DNA of 64,000 nucleotides from Mycteria americana (GCF_035582795.1 NC_134365.1:36188135-36252134); one strand, 5' to 3'. Positions 12,301-25,442 are shown, counted from the stretch's first letter. The notes: a model not told the origin generated them from the letters alone. Made by a program: numbers and translations.

Positions 12301-15300
12301 GTCAATAGAACCCATTTTCCTGATGCTAAAGAGATACCCATTATTTCTAGTATGGCCAGTATAAAGAGGCTGTTGTACACTGAAGCTAGCATCTGGGTAG
12401 ACCATCTTTTGTATATTCAGAAGAGATTATTTGAAATGGAATAGCTCTTTTTGGAACTTTAGACACTAAATCATATTCAACAGCGAGCTCTCCATCTCCC
12501 CCTCATTCTGTTTTGCCTGTCTTTTCAGAGGTTCGCTGAAATGCTCCTGTTCCTCTGCACTTTTAATACTGGGATGGGTGGACAGTAATTTCTTGAGGTT
12601 CTGTCTATTTCTGCAGCTTCTGACTTCTTTCATCTAAAAGTAATAAAAGATCCTGTACATTTTCAGTGGATGAAAACCTTTTTGTTCACATTTATATCCT
12701 TGTTACATTAACTACCACAAAGAATAAACATAGGAAACTTACCAGCATTGATAGTCTTCTGCCCCTTTGTGCACTCAGAGACTAGGTGGGACAAACACCT
12801 ACCTCATACCTTGTGGTTACACACATGTGGCAGAAGCAGAGCATTCCCAGAAACATTTCATTTTAAAAGAAAGAAAGAGCATTTTAGCTCTGATGATACA
12901 CGTAATTTAACTTTAAGTACTCCGCTGAGTTAGAGGTATAGCCACCTTAAGCTGCTAACCAGCAGAAGAAATGAGGCTGGCACCTCCAGAAAGCAACTGA
13001 GGTCCTAGGTGGTTTGAATCACTCTCTTTAACAGTATGTGTATCTCTCTGTTGAATAAAGAATGGGTCTAGAGGACCTGCTCTTCTAGGTTAGGTGTCTC
13101 ATGTTTCAAAAGTGAGGTGAGATGGTTCCAGGGTGTCTGTGCAGTCATTGCCCTCATCAGAGAATGATACAATTGCAGAGATATCAGGTTATCTTCTGTA
13201 ATGAGGTGCTGGGCTCCTTTCAGTCAGTAATTGCTGAATTTTGTAGTAGATCAGCAAAGGTATTTTACATAATAGGTGGGAAAAATGTACTTAGTTATTT
13301 AATGAAATCCCCTTTTGCTTTAATGGAAGAGGAAACCTCTTTATTATCTCCTTTAATCTCAAGTATGCACAGAGAATTCAAAACAGAGAAAATAAAATAA
13401 TTTCTACAGAAAACTAGGACCCTTTATGATATTTATGGAGATTTTTCTTCCAGGCCACAACAAAAGTCCTTTAAGGGCCATATTCCTGTGGGTTTCCCTC
13501 TACTAAGGTAAAAAGCTTTTACTTACACAGACTCAGACCTTTCTGGGCTAGATAGTGTGTGGCTGGGAATGTTCTCAGTTCCGTATCATCAGCTAGCGTA
13601 TACAGCTCTTGTGACAGTTCATGGTAGCTTTTTGAATAATTTCATATGTATAGTTATACACACACAAGCAGCTTACAGGGCATTTATATGTACTTGGAAT
13701 GAAAAAACCCTATTATTCCATCCAGTAGAATTACCTAATTTTCTCAGCTTGTTGAAGGAACCATTCTAGAAAATCTTGCTGTTCCCTCCCAATTGCCCTT
13801 TATATTTCTTTTCAACAGTCAAGGTCAGGTGAGAACAGTGATTTTTAAAATATGGCAAAATAATTATTCCTCTTCTTTTTAAAAGTATTCTAAAAATATG
13901 TGACACTTGAGCTCCTTTTGTACTCTTTTATCCACAGCAACCATAATTATACTTGCATGTATTTGTCTTGTCCAGAGGTACCGGTAATAACAACTGTTGT
14001 AGAACTGCTCACAAAAACAGTGACTGATCTTTGTCAAGATTATTCTGAGAATATTTTATACCTTTTCTGATTTGGTAAAGCAGGAAGTTTAATAACCTTT
14101 TTTTCTTTATTGAAGACCAAGATTTTCAATAATTTGTGGCTCTGAAAAATTCACATTTTAGAATATCACAGCCTGGAATTAATTCATCTAACATCAGCAT
14201 GTAATTGGAGTATCTAAATTTCCAGCACAGCTCTTAGAAGCTCTGCATATGGAGTCTCAGCTAGGGAAAGACAGGCATTTCTGAGAGGATGAGCCAACTC
14301 TTACATGGGATGAATCATCTTATACATATTTCTTCTGCATTGATTCCACAATGAACCAAAGGCAACTGTGTTCTTATTACAGGTACCTCAGGTAGGTCCC
14401 TAAAGTTAAATGAGATGAATCTAGGCTCAAGTAATTGCAAAAAATACTAGTGAAAATCTAATTCCACATTCTTAAGAGAAAGTACTGTGTCTAAAAGTCA
14501 GAACTGATGGCAGATACACTGCGAAGACCCTTATCTGTCATCATATAATACAGAACAGCAGATGGCATTTATTAACATGTTATAATAAGTTTGAGATGCC
14601 CCAGGCAAACTGACAAAGCAGCAAACAAGATGCAATGTTACAAGCAATAAAACAGTTCAGCTCAAAAAAAGAAAGGTGCTGCAGGGGTTATGCACTGCTA
14701 GAAAGAGAGGGATAAGCTTTGTCTTTGATGGGGAACAAACAAAACAATCCAGTGGATTTAGGAGTGAATGTTCTCAGACAAGTACATTTTTCGCACCTAA
14801 GACAGTTATAACTGAAGTCAGTGCATCTGCTGGTCAGGCATTCAAAGGAAATAAACATGGGAGGTATACAATGAATAAAGTGATAATAACAGAAGGGCTT
14901 ACTACCCTGTAGATACCTGTTGATTTCTTTGATAGGAATGTGAAGAAATGCAAATAGCTTATATAGGAAAACCATCCTGCCTGCACATATACCCTGATGG
15001 ACACCAAACTGGTTCCTGCTGCTCAGGAAAGAGATTTTGGAACCACTGTGGACAGTTCATCATCTCACTGCTCAACAGAGTTACAAACACACATCTGGTG
15101 CTGAAATGGTGATGAGTCATATAGAAAATATCTCAAAAGAAAATGTCTCAAGAGAGACAAAAATAACAATCTACCTCTGTGAAAATCCATTTTGTATCCA
15201 CATCTTGAATGCTGTGTGGATTATTTTGGTCCCCCCTGTATCAAGAAAATATAGCAGAACTAAGAACAACACAGAGAAGGAAGAAATGGATGATTTGAGG

Positions 15301-17157
15301 TATGAAATTCCTTCTAGAAACAAGAACTAAGATTAGGACTTATGAGCTGGGTAACAGATAAAACAGGAGTGTTATGAAAAAGATATATAAAATCATGAGT
15401 GTTTTTTAAAAAGGGGAAGAACTAAGAGACCTAAAATTAAAAGGAAATGTACATAAATTCATCTGTGAAGTTCTTTCCACAGGATATGGTGAAGGCCAAA
15501 TTGTAAAAGGCTCTTAAAAAGCAAAAGACATTAAAAATTATTAGATAGCAAGTGCAGTGCTCCTCAAGATGACTATAACACTTATCACTACCTAACACTC
15601 AAATTATAACTGAGAATACATGTGGAGAAGTGCACTTTTCCTACTCTTTTGCTCTTTTCCCAAGCATCCACTGCTGGATGCGCTCGTGTGATATCCAAGA
15701 ATGGTTACAGCTGCAATCTGACTGAAGAGGAGGGTGGAGAGAGAGAAAGAAGCCTTGCAGTCAGGAAGCCACATGTAGTATGTGATTTCATGTCATGATT
15801 CAAAGCCTGTAAGCAACACAGGTGTTACAGGACCTCAACCTTTTCATTCCTGTGGGTACATCCAAATCTAAAAAGCAAAATAAATTCTTGCCCTTGTTCT
15901 TGAGAGAAAGACTTTCTAAAAATCACTCAACAAAACTCTGTGATGTTAAAACTGGTGGCCTCTGGAAAGCATCCTCAACTCCAGATATTTGAGCAAAGGA
16001 CTACAAGGCAGAATTTTAAAAATTTAGGGCCAAATGAAAACTTGAACATAAATGCCAATGAACATGTAAAAGTAACCAAGATACAAAGATAAAAGCTAGA
16101 AAACCGAATGAGATTTTTACCTAAAACAGTAGCACTGCACTGGTTTATATCTAGTTGGCAGCAAGTTGGCTGGCCATAGACAACTGTCCTGTCTTTGTTT
16201 CCCCTGAGAAATAATATTTGTAGTAGAAAGACCCGGAGAGCATAAAAACAGGTAAAGAAATGTCAAATTAAGTTCTCCACAGGCAAATGCTGTGTACAGA
16301 AGAGGTATAAAACCTCTGGTCATAAATAATAAAAAATAAGGCCTAGTCTTACAGCTGGTCGCACACAGACAGACAGACTGTCCCTGTCCAGCCAAACTAA
16401 CTTCACTTATCTACAGAATCAAAACTTAACATGTTATCACCTCCATCACACACCATCCTTAACTGCAGAAAGACTTGTTTGCCCTAAAGACAATGATGAA
16501 ATATGAATATTGTATTCTCAGTTCTGCTGATGTTCTCTTTAACGACAAAAAACAAAACCAAAAATTGTAGTTTGTTTTTACTGCAGTAACAATAGAAACT
16601 ATTGACATTTAAAGCATTATGATAAACACCAATTGTTTTTGGACCTATGGTATGAGTTTCTTTCCAGCAAAACAATACCAAGCAAGCCATAACACAATTT
16701 ATTGAAAGAATGTATTTGTTTAAGAATATATTCTTGTTATATATGTTTAAAAATATATTTGCTGTTTCCCTGTGTGTGCAGCACATTCTTATCTAGTGAA
16801 CTTATCCAGATGAAGAGCAAAGCAAAATGAATCCAGCCTTCATGTAAAAATTCTAACAACAAAGCCATCTAATAACAGAATGCAATGCTTCTTTTAGGTA
16901 GTGTCTTTTATACAAAGCCTCAGACAAGGCTTTCAAAGCTATTGTTCTCTGAAGTTAATTGAGTTAGTTGTGAAGTATGATCCTACTCAAACTTACTTTT
17001 TTCCCAAACAATACAATGTTTTAATTTATATTTAATTTTTTAAACACTACATCTGTTATAGAAAATCATTTAAAATAGGGAGATAGGGGTCAAATCTCTT
17101 AAAAGAAGGATGCACTGCATGATAAGCTATTTTAGCACTTTCCTACATCTAAGCAGT

Positions 17158-17219
17158 TTTAATAATATTAATTATTAAATAATTATTAAATAATTATAAT
17201 TATTAATATATTAATAATC
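17158..17219. repeat. AT-only low-complexity tract
   Basis: The tract consists almost only of AATTATTAA-type units and can pair with itself. It lies about 300 bp upstream of the CR1 insertion. Confidence 0.9.
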
Positions 17220-17530
17220 TGCTAGGTACAATTTGTATAGGTACAAATAAATAAAAACAAATAAAAATATAGAAATAATAAATACAAATTCTGACAGTTC
17301 TGAATGATTAGATTTGTTCTGTTAACTAAAACTCTGATCATCAATTCAATAAAAGAATCAAAACAACTCAACAGTTCCATCTCTTTCAAAGAGAAGTCAT
17401 AATAAAAAAGAGTAATTTTATAAAATGGTGTCATTCCAGTTAACAAATCAGTGCTCTGGATTTAGTCAGGGACTTCTTTTTCTACTGGTGGAGTACACAG
17501 TTTTACAATTCATGAAACTGGAGAGTCACC

Positions 17531-18439
17531 ATGGTTGCTGAGGTAGAAAGGTTAAGGAGCATCAGGGAGGCTGAGAAAGAGATCGACTGGTGGTGCCATG
17601 CTCTGCCCCCCCGAGACAGGAACAGGAGCAGCAGCAGCCACCAGTAAGAACCCACGATCAAGGGGATCCTCTATCCCCCCACCACCGGGCTGAAGGCAGC
17701 AGCTCAGAGGAGGAGAGTGAATGGAGGCGAGTCCACGCTCGTGGTGGCAGCTGAAGGCCCTCCCTGCCCACCTCACCCCCCCAGGTGCCTCTGCACAACA
17801 GGTATGAGGCCCTGGAGGGGGGAAGGCCAGTCAATGGAGGATGGGGATGACAGTCCATCTACACCAGAGGTGTCATCTAGGTCAGAATAACGTACCTCTC
17901 GTATTAACACCACCTCCACAAGGAAGAGAAGACGGGTTATAGTTGTGGGTGACTCCTTTCTGAAGGGAACCGAGGGCCCGATATGCCGGACGGACCCTCC
18001 TCTTAGGGAAGTCAGCTGCCTCCCTGGGGCCCAGGTGAAGGATGTCACAAGGATACTCCCTAGCCTGGTACGGCCCTCGGACTATTACCCCCTACTGCTC
18101 TTCCATGTGGGGGGCGATGAAGCTGCAACACGAAGTCCTAGGGCCATCAAAAGAGACTTCAGGGCCTTGGGACGGCTAGTAAGGGACTCCGGAGCACAGG
18201 TTATTTTCTCCTCTCTCCTTCCAGTTGTGGGCAGTGACACCAGAAGGAACACAGACACCCAATCTATTAACGCATGGCTCCATGGCCAGTGTCATTGCCA
18301 CGGATTTGTTTTTTTTGACAACGGGATGGCCTACACAGCACTGGGTTTGCTGGCGTCTGATGGGATTCATCTTTCTCAAAGAGGAAAGAGAATCTTTGCT
18401 CAGGAACTTGCGGGGCTCATTGACAGAGCTTTAAACTAG
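17531..18439 (+). pseudogene. CR1 ORF1, SGNH/GDSL esterase-like, broken
   Basis: ORF1 of CR1 elements encodes an RNA-binding/esterase-like protein that accompanies element RNA. From the ATG at 17531 the N-terminal part reads MVAEVERLRSIREAEKEIDW, a short charged, coiled-coil-like segment, then meets a stop. Apparent frame changes sit at the C run near 17774 and the G run near 17816, and an in-frame TAA lies at 17888. The C-terminal esterase domain (about 17930-18439) is open to its natural TAG. It keeps the block I nucleophile motif GDS at 17948-17956 and the block V DGIH at 18359-18370. The block III GxND (oxyanion hole) reads GGDE at 18110-18121, so the usual Asn is Asp. It cannot make a full-length protein as it stands. 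Confidence 0.85.
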
Positions 18440-18633
18440 ACTCAGAGGGGGAGGGGGATAATATCAGGCTTCCCTGTGAGAAGCTGAGGGTTGATGTGCC
18501 ATGGTTAGAGGGAGCAGGTGCCAGCGAGGGCACTCGGCCTGTGTCTCTGAGATGTGCGGGGTACGCTGGGGCACAGCTGAAGTCAAAAAGAGTTGAGCCA
18601 GGGGATACTGAGGCAATAGGAACCAAGACAGAA

Positions 18634-21473
18634 ATGCTGGTGAAACAGCTCAAAGCACACAAGGGGTGTTCTTCTATGAAGGAAACATGGACGACAGCCC
18701 AGCTGAAGTGCCTCTACACCAATGCACGCAGCATGGGCAACAAGGAGGAGGATCTGGAAGCCATTGTACATTAGGAAAACTATGATATGGTTGCCATCAC
18801 GGAAACATGGTGGGATGACTCGCACAACTGGAGTGCGGCGATGGATGGCTATAAACTCTTCAGGAGGTATAGGTGAGGCAGGAGAGGTGGTAGGGTAGCC
18901 CTATACGTTAGGGAGTGTCTGGATAGTTTAGAGCTTGATGATGGTGATGATAGGGTGGAGTGTCTATGGGTAAGAATCAGGGGGAAGGCCAACAAGGCAG
19001 ATATTGTGGTGGAAGTCTGTTACAGACCACCCAACCAGGATGAGGAGACAGATGAACTATTCTATAAGCAGCTGGGAGAAGCCTCACAATCGCTAGCCCT
19101 TGTTCTTGTGGGGGACTTCAACCTGCCGGATGTCTGCTGGAAATACAATGCAGCAGAGAGGAAACAGCCTAGGAGGTTCCTGGAGTGTGTGGCAGATAAC
19201 TTCCTGACACAGCTGGTGAGCGAGCCAACGAGGGAAGGTGCCCCGCTGGACCTGTTGTTCATGAACAGGGAAGGACTTGTGAGCCATGTGATGGTTGGAG
19301 GCCGTCTTGGGCAGAGCGATCACAAAATGATAGAGTTTTTGATGCTTGGAGAAGTGGTGAGGGGAGTCAGCAAAACTGCCACCTTAGACTTCCGGAGGAC
19401 AGACTTTGGCCTGTTTAGGAGACTGGTCGACAGAGTCCCCTGGGAGGCAGCCCTAAAGGGCAAAGGAGTCCAGGAAAGCTGGACATTCTTTAAGGAGGAA
19501 GTCCTAAAGGCACAAGAGCAGGCCGTCCCCAGGTGCCGAAAGACGAGCCGGCGGGGAAGAAGACCAGCCTGGCTGAACAGAGAGCTCTGGCTCGAACTCA
19601 GGAAAAAGAGGAGAGTCTATGACCTCTGGAAGAAGGGGCAGGCAACTCAGGAGGACTACAAAGGTGTAGCAAGGCTGTGCAGGGAGAAAATTAGAAGGGC
19701 CAAAGCTGAGCTAGAGCTCAGTCTGGCTGCTGCTGTAAAAGACAACAAAAAACACTTCTTCAAACACATTAGCAGCAAAAGGAGAGCTAAGGAGAATCTC
19801 CAGCCCCTAGTAGATGGGGGAGGGAACACGGTGACCAAGGATGAGGAAAAGGCTGAGGTACTTAATGCCTTCTTTGCCTCAGTCTTTAATAGTAGGGCCA
19901 ATTGTTCTCTGGGTACCCAGCCCCCTGAGTCGGAAGATAGGGACAGGGACCAGAATGGAGCCCCCATAATCCAGGGGGAAATGGTTAGTGACCTGCTGCA
20001 CCACTTAGACACTCACAAGTCTATGGGGCCTGATGATATCCACCCGAGAGTACTGAAGGAACTGGCAAAAGTGCTCACCAAGCCCCCTTCCATCATTTAC
20101 CAGCAGTCCTGGCTAACTGGGAAGGTCCCAGTTGACTGGAGATTAGCTAATATGACACTCATCTTCAAGAAGGGCCGGAAGGAGGACCTGGGGAACTACA
20201 GGCCTGTCAGCCTGACCTCGGTACCAGGGAAGCTGATGGAGCAGATCATCCTGAGTGCCATCACATGGCATGTAGAGGATAACCAAGGGATATTCAAGTC
20301 CAGCCAGCATGGGTTCAGGAAAGGCAGGTCCTGCTTGACCAACCTGATCTCCTTCTACGACAAGGTGACCTGCCTAGTGGATGAGGGAAAGGCTGTGGAT
20401 GTTGTCTATCTAGACTTCAGTAAAGCCTTCAACACGGTTTCCCACAGCATTCTCCTGGAGAAACTGGCTGCTCATGGCTTGGACAGGTGTACTCTTCGCT
20501 GGGTAAAGAACTGGCTGGCTGGCGAAGCCCAGAGAGCTCTGGTGAATGGAGTTAAATCCAGTTGGCGGCTGGTCACAAGCGGTGTTCCCCAGGGCTCTGT
20601 GTTGGGGCCAGTTCTGTTTAATATCTTTATCAATGATCTGGATGAAGGATCGAGTGCACCCTCAGTAAGTTTGCAGATGACACCAAGTTGTGTGGGAGTG
20701 TTGATCTGCTTGAGGGGAGGAAGGCTCTGCAGAGGGATCTGGACAGGCTGGATCGATGGGCCGAGGTCAATTGTATGAGGTTCAACAAGGATAAGTGCTG
20801 GGTCCTGCACTTGGGCCACAGCAACCCCATGCAACGCTACAGGCTTGGGGAAGAGTGGCTGGAAACCTGCCAGGCAGAAAAGGACCTGGGCGTGCTGGTT
20901 GACAGCTGCCTGAATATGAGCCAGCAGTGTGCCCAGGGGGCCAAGAAAGCCAATGGCATCCTGGCTTGTATCAAAAATGGTGTGGCCAGCAGGACTAGGG
21001 GAGTGATCGTGCCCCTGTACTCAGCACTGGTGAGGCCACACCTCGAATACTGTGTTCAGTTTTGGGCCCCTCACTACAAGAGGGACATTGAGGTGCTGGA
21101 GCGTGTCCAGAGAAGGGCAACGAAGCTAGTGAAGGGTCTGGAGCAGAAGTCTTATGAGGAGTGGCTGAGGGAACTGGGGTTGTTTAGCCTGGAGAAGCGG
21201 AGGCTGAGGGGAGAACTTATTGCTCTCTACAACTACCTGAAAGGAGGTTGTAGAGAGGTGGGGGTCGGTCTCTTCTCCCAGGTAACTAGTGACAGGATGA
21301 GAGGAAATGGCCTCAAGTTGCACCAGGGGAGGTTTAGACTGGATATTAGGAAACTTTACTTCACTGAAAGGGTTATCAAGCATTGGGACAGGCTGCCCAC
21401 GGAAGTGGTTGAGTCACCATCCCTGGAAGTGTGTAAAAGATGTTTGGATGAGGTGCTTAGGGACATGGTCTAG
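18634..21473 (+). pseudogene. CR1 ORF2: AP endonuclease + reverse transcriptase, broken
   Basis: ORF2 encodes the enzyme that nicks the target and copies CR1 RNA into DNA (target-primed reverse transcription). The endonuclease motifs are present: LYTNARSMGNK (about 18712-18745), ITETWW with Glu at 18802, GDFN at 19111-19122 and SDH at 19315-19323. Reverse-transcriptase motifs follow: [12 protein letters not shown] (about 20308), YLDFSKAF with the catalytic Asp at 20413, [10 protein letters not shown] (about 20581) and FADD at 20670-20681. The main frame is open for 607 codons from 18955. Lesions: stops at 18772-18774 (TAG) and 18874-18876 (TGA, a likely CpG change), and a one-base loss near 20648-20652 just before FADD, after which the last 261 codons continue in another frame to the TAG at 21471. 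The ATG at 18634 is the first in-frame one and is only a provisional start. About 940 codons are expected if undamaged. Confidence 0.93.
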
Positions 21474-21566
21474 TGGTGGTCTTGGTAGTGTTAGGTTTAT
21501 GGTTGGACTCGATGATCTTAAAGGTCTTTTCCAACCTATACGATTCTGTGATTCTGTGATTCTGTG
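21474..21566 (+). other. CR1 3' UTR and 8-bp tail repeats
   Basis: The segment has the conserved CR1 3' region (ggttggactcgatgatctta then ttttccaacctatacg) followed by three ATTCTGTG-type units. This tail is recognised by the element's own reverse transcriptase and replaces the poly(A) of other LINEs. Confidence 0.9.
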
Positions 21567-24500
21567 AAGAGCAAAATTTTTCAGTTCTCTTTATCAGTAA
21601 ATTGTTTCATAAGATAACGATATTTCCGTAATATCAGAGCAGATACAGATGTTTACTTATCCATATAGCACCACCAATGAATCTGAATTCATATCCATCA
21701 ACAGAACCAAAGTTGCAGAGTGAGCAATTAGAGCTAGGACACTTTAATTTATTTCAGCTTCTGTAGGCTGCAGGAGAGCTTTGCCTGCAAATAAATGAGG
21801 CTGTAAGTTGAAAGGCCTCCAAATTGTGGACCTTTGTGATTTCCCATTCCCGTCTTTCAGGACAACCCAGAGAAAGTGATGTTAAGCAGAACATTAATTC
21901 TGTATGGTTCCTGCAAAAGACGAATTGTGGCAGGACTGTAATGCATGCGGCTTGCACGTTTGAAGGAAAGAGATAAGGGACATCTGGGTACATGTGCTTT
22001 GTTTCTGTCTTGCCTTCTGGGAGTCAAATCACCCATGGAGGGACAATCCTTGCTCCTCTGGTAATGACTTCTGCATAATCATATTGGTTTAAAAGCCCCA
22101 GAAATTTTCTCTACTGTGGACCATTTGAAATGGAGCTCTAAATTCTGCCTGTACATTCTTTACTATACAATCTGTACAATCAGAATAAAATTTTATTTTT
22201 GAATCCCAAACTAACTTTGAAGACAGGCAGTTCCAAAGAAACCTCCACTACATTTACCATGTCTCCTACATTCCCTGAAGGGCATTTAAAAAATAATTTA
22301 AAAAAAAATCATAGAGCTAATTCATTTATAGGTGCTTTCTAAAATTAAAATTACATTTTTAAAAGGGATTTTTTTATTTATACATTTTCAGGTTTTATTA
22401 TTTTGTAGACACTTTTTCTCTACTGTTGATTGGTCCAAGTCACACGAAGATGTGGTTGCAAATAATTTGGTGTTATTTGATATAATTTGTAAACACAAAA
22501 TAAGATTAACAAAGTATATATCAGGTATTATCCAATTTCATGTAGACCTTGAAATAATCAGTTTGATGGAAAAAAATCCAAAAGTAGTGGCATAAATTAT
22601 TCACCCCAAGTAATTCAGCCTAACAAATGCAGTACAGTAAATAGGAGTTTGCATATTGCACAAAGGGATCATTTTAATTCCTTTATCACTTTGTTCACCT
22701 CTCCTGCCCTTCATCTTCATCTTCTTTGCAATTCCAATAAGGCTGCAACATCACTGCAACACAAAAGCATTAGTGATTCTATTTAAAAGGTGCCAACCTT
22801 GTTGATCATCTGCCTACCCCATTGTCAGTATGGAAGTGTATCTTATTTCTATTTTATATTCTGAAAGGGATATGGGAGCTATTTTGGTGAGTTAGTGCTT
22901 TCTTCCAAGTCTGTACTTCAAAACAAACCAAAACTATTGCTGGAGTCTTATAGTATCATAATAATTTTCATTTTTTGAATAAGCTGATTATTACTTTGGA
23001 CTTCTATGAAGGTTGCCAGTTTTGACTTGTCATCACAACTTACTATGGAGCAATAAAAAAATCAACCAACCAACCAAATTACCAACGCAAAACAACCCCA
23101 AACTTGCTTGGTTTGGAGCATAACGGATAGCATAATAGGGTAACACTAAGAGCCCCACACACGTCCCTCATGTCATCTCCACTGCATTTCTTTGGTTTCA
23201 TTTCTACACAAACAGCTCCTCTGTGCTATGGCTGTGCCCTAAGTCTAGTGCCAGTGCTTCATCCCAGTCCTTTCCTGCTCACATCCATCCTGGCCGGCAG
23301 GACCTGGTGTCTGCAGCGATTCCTGGTTAAATTGTGGACTCTGAGGAGAGGGGGTACTTGGAGGTGCAAACGAGCCCTTGTTGATAATCCCACCACAGTC
23401 TGCTCTGTTCACTCACAATATACTTACCCCACCCCCACCCCTTAATATTTTATGTATTATCCTGAAGGGAAGTGCCTGGATTTTTCAGTTTTAGAAAAAA
23501 ATATTCAAATCCTTTCAACTGACTATCATTCGTGAAAATAAGAGTTGGAAAGCAAGTGATAGATCAGCTATATGCCCTCTTTTCTATCTTACCACCCTGA
23601 AAACAGCAGTTAAGTCTCCATTTTGTCAACAGGAGCACAATTCGTCAAAGGTTATATGACCCAGATCTCATAATTCCCAGTGCTGGGCTAAGCTCTGTTT
23701 CCTACCTTTCCAGATGATTAATGTGTTCAGTTTGCTGTACTGCGTCTCTTTAGCACATGAGAAGGAGAAGTATTCCACAAGAGAGGTTATTTCTTTGCTT
23801 TCTTACAGTCTGGTAAATCCTGGAAGGTATTAAAAATCAGGCAGAATTACTCAGAACTATTTCCAAAAAGTTTCTGAGATGTTCAAGTGGTTGAACCATA
23901 CCATCAAGTTACAAAATAGTCTCACAAAGCATACAGTAGGTCGCCAGCTCATGAAGAATTTGGTATAATCTTTATGAATAAGAAAGTGAAAGGTGAGAAC
24001 TCCAAAAGATTTCTAGTCTAGGACTGAATCTGAGAAAAGTTCATGAAATCTATGGATCTGTGCTTACAATTCAACACAGAACTTCTTGGGTTTATCTTCA
24101 AGTTGTAGTGCATACTAATTGAGGATTTAAAAAATTAAATGAAAAATCCCCCCAACACCACATTCTTGCTCGTTTAGAAAACTTAGATATTATCAGAAAA
24201 TGTGAAGAGTCCTCTGTTACAGAGCAGGGCTACTCATGCCTGATGCATTATCTCTTCATTTCTCTGCTGCACAACACAGCAATCCAGTCAGTCTTCCGGC
24301 TTCATTACATCTCTAACATTAACAACTGCACATTTGCACCTTTGCTAATAGTACCTCTTTGTGTTGCCAGTGTACCCTTGCTGACACCCTGTTTTCTTTG
24401 CTTGACACTCCACTTGCTGTTGACTCTTAGTGAGAGGGTCAGAATTGAAAGCCTTGGCATTTCAGCGTGTGAAACGAGGCAGTAGCTGATGAAATACAAT

Positions 24501-25386
24501 TTCTCATACTGTGAGAAATTATCAGTTATATCAGCTTTCAGAACTCTCATTCACAATACTTTCTTAATGCTTTCTGAACTGAAGCCAAATCCTGAGAAAA
24601 TATCCATGCATAACTATGCTATGAGTGCTTACTGGGCCTTACTGAAGAACCATCTAAATAAAGTTACGGACTCACTGGCAAGCGATACAGAGTATTCCAT
24701 GTAATTAAACTAAATGAGATTGTGTCTCAGATTACGAGGCATGTAAACTAGCTTTTGCTTTCAGTGCTACATGCAATTTTTGGCAGACATAAGGAAACGA
24801 AGCTGTTACAGACTGCCATAATAAAAAAAAATACAGGCATATTAATAAAAACAATTTAATTTTCATTAAATTATAATGAAGTCTGTTATAGACACTATTT
24901 TGGAAGAAAAAGTTGTCATAGTTATTTCCAAGCTAACTCCGTATAAAGTCAATTTTCTCTCTCTTTTTTCTCTGCAAATTAAAATCATGTTATTACAATT
25001 TCACATGTTAAATTTCATACACTAGATGAAACAGGATGAAGACAAAATTCAGGAAGAAGCTGGACAGCTACGGGGTAAAATCTTGGCAAGGCAGAGACCA
25101 GAATGGTCTGTAAACACTATGACTTTTGCTTGGTCTTCCTAAGCACAAGAACATTTTATTTATCTTTGTCTTCATACCTACTGTGAGAAGATATAGCAGA
25201 TTAAATGTCCAGGCTCTGCAATGCCATAATAACTCAGAAGTGGAGAGAGTTGCAGACAGAAAGGTTAGCAAGTGTATCTGCAACATCAAGACTTCCCTGA
25301 GCCCCAAGATCCATATACCACATGGCACCTTTTCGCCTGGATGTCAGTCAGCTCTAAGCCTGCGCGCTTCTGAGTTTGCTTCTTAG
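21567..25386. other. Unique AT-rich noncoding DNA
   Basis: No supported gene. A possible minus-strand MIR relic lies at about 23600-23700 but is too weak to call. The rest shows only chance open frames. Confidence 0.5.
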
Positions 25387-25442
25387 CCAGTTATTGGGAT
25401 CAAATGCGTTTCTTTGGTGTACAAATGAGGAGATTCATTCAG
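25387..25442 (+). other. Candidate short exon (splice-bounded)
   Basis: An acceptor (ctgagtttgcttcttag) ends at 25386 and an ideal donor CAG|GTAAGTA starts at 25443. The 56 bp between are open in two of three frames. So short a block is easily open by chance, so the evidence rests on the donor and acceptor strength. Confidence 0.15.

Larger units (their letters stand above)
9210..17530. other. Unique AT-rich noncoding DNA
   Basis: No recognisable gene or transposon in more than 8 kb. Small features are a perfect 14-bp tandem duplication at 9325-9352, a T15 run at 10759-10773, a duplicated 'agggaaaaagcaca' at about 11147 and 11167, and an AATTATTAAAT-type AT-only tract at 17158-17219. Open frames of 60-100 codons here have no protein-like features. 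Confidence 0.5.
17531..21566 (+). mobile_element. CR1 non-LTR retrotransposon, near full length
   Basis: A CR1-type LINE of about 4.04 kb containing, in order, ORF1 (17531-18439), ORF2 (about 18634-21473), a short 3' region and the CR1-specific tail of repeated ATTCTGTG units (about 21541-21566) instead of poly(A). The 5' end seems cut close to the ORF1 start, because no GC-rich CR1 5' UTR is visible before 17531. No target-site duplication is evident, which is usual for CR1. GC content changes sharply at both edges. The copy is inactive: ORF1 has a stop and two frame changes, and ORF2 has two stops and one frameshift. Most conserved motifs are intact, so it is moderately young compared with the other CR1 relics here. 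Confidence 0.95.

Noticed and set aside
19656..20012. 118-codon and other minus-strand frames across 18.0-21.4 kb
   Set aside because: They are antisense shadows of CR1 ORF1/ORF2.
23600..23700. Possible antisense MIR relic (tctccattttgtcaac ... ggttatatgaccc)
   Set aside because: Only scattered matches to the MIR core; too weak to annotate without alignment scores.
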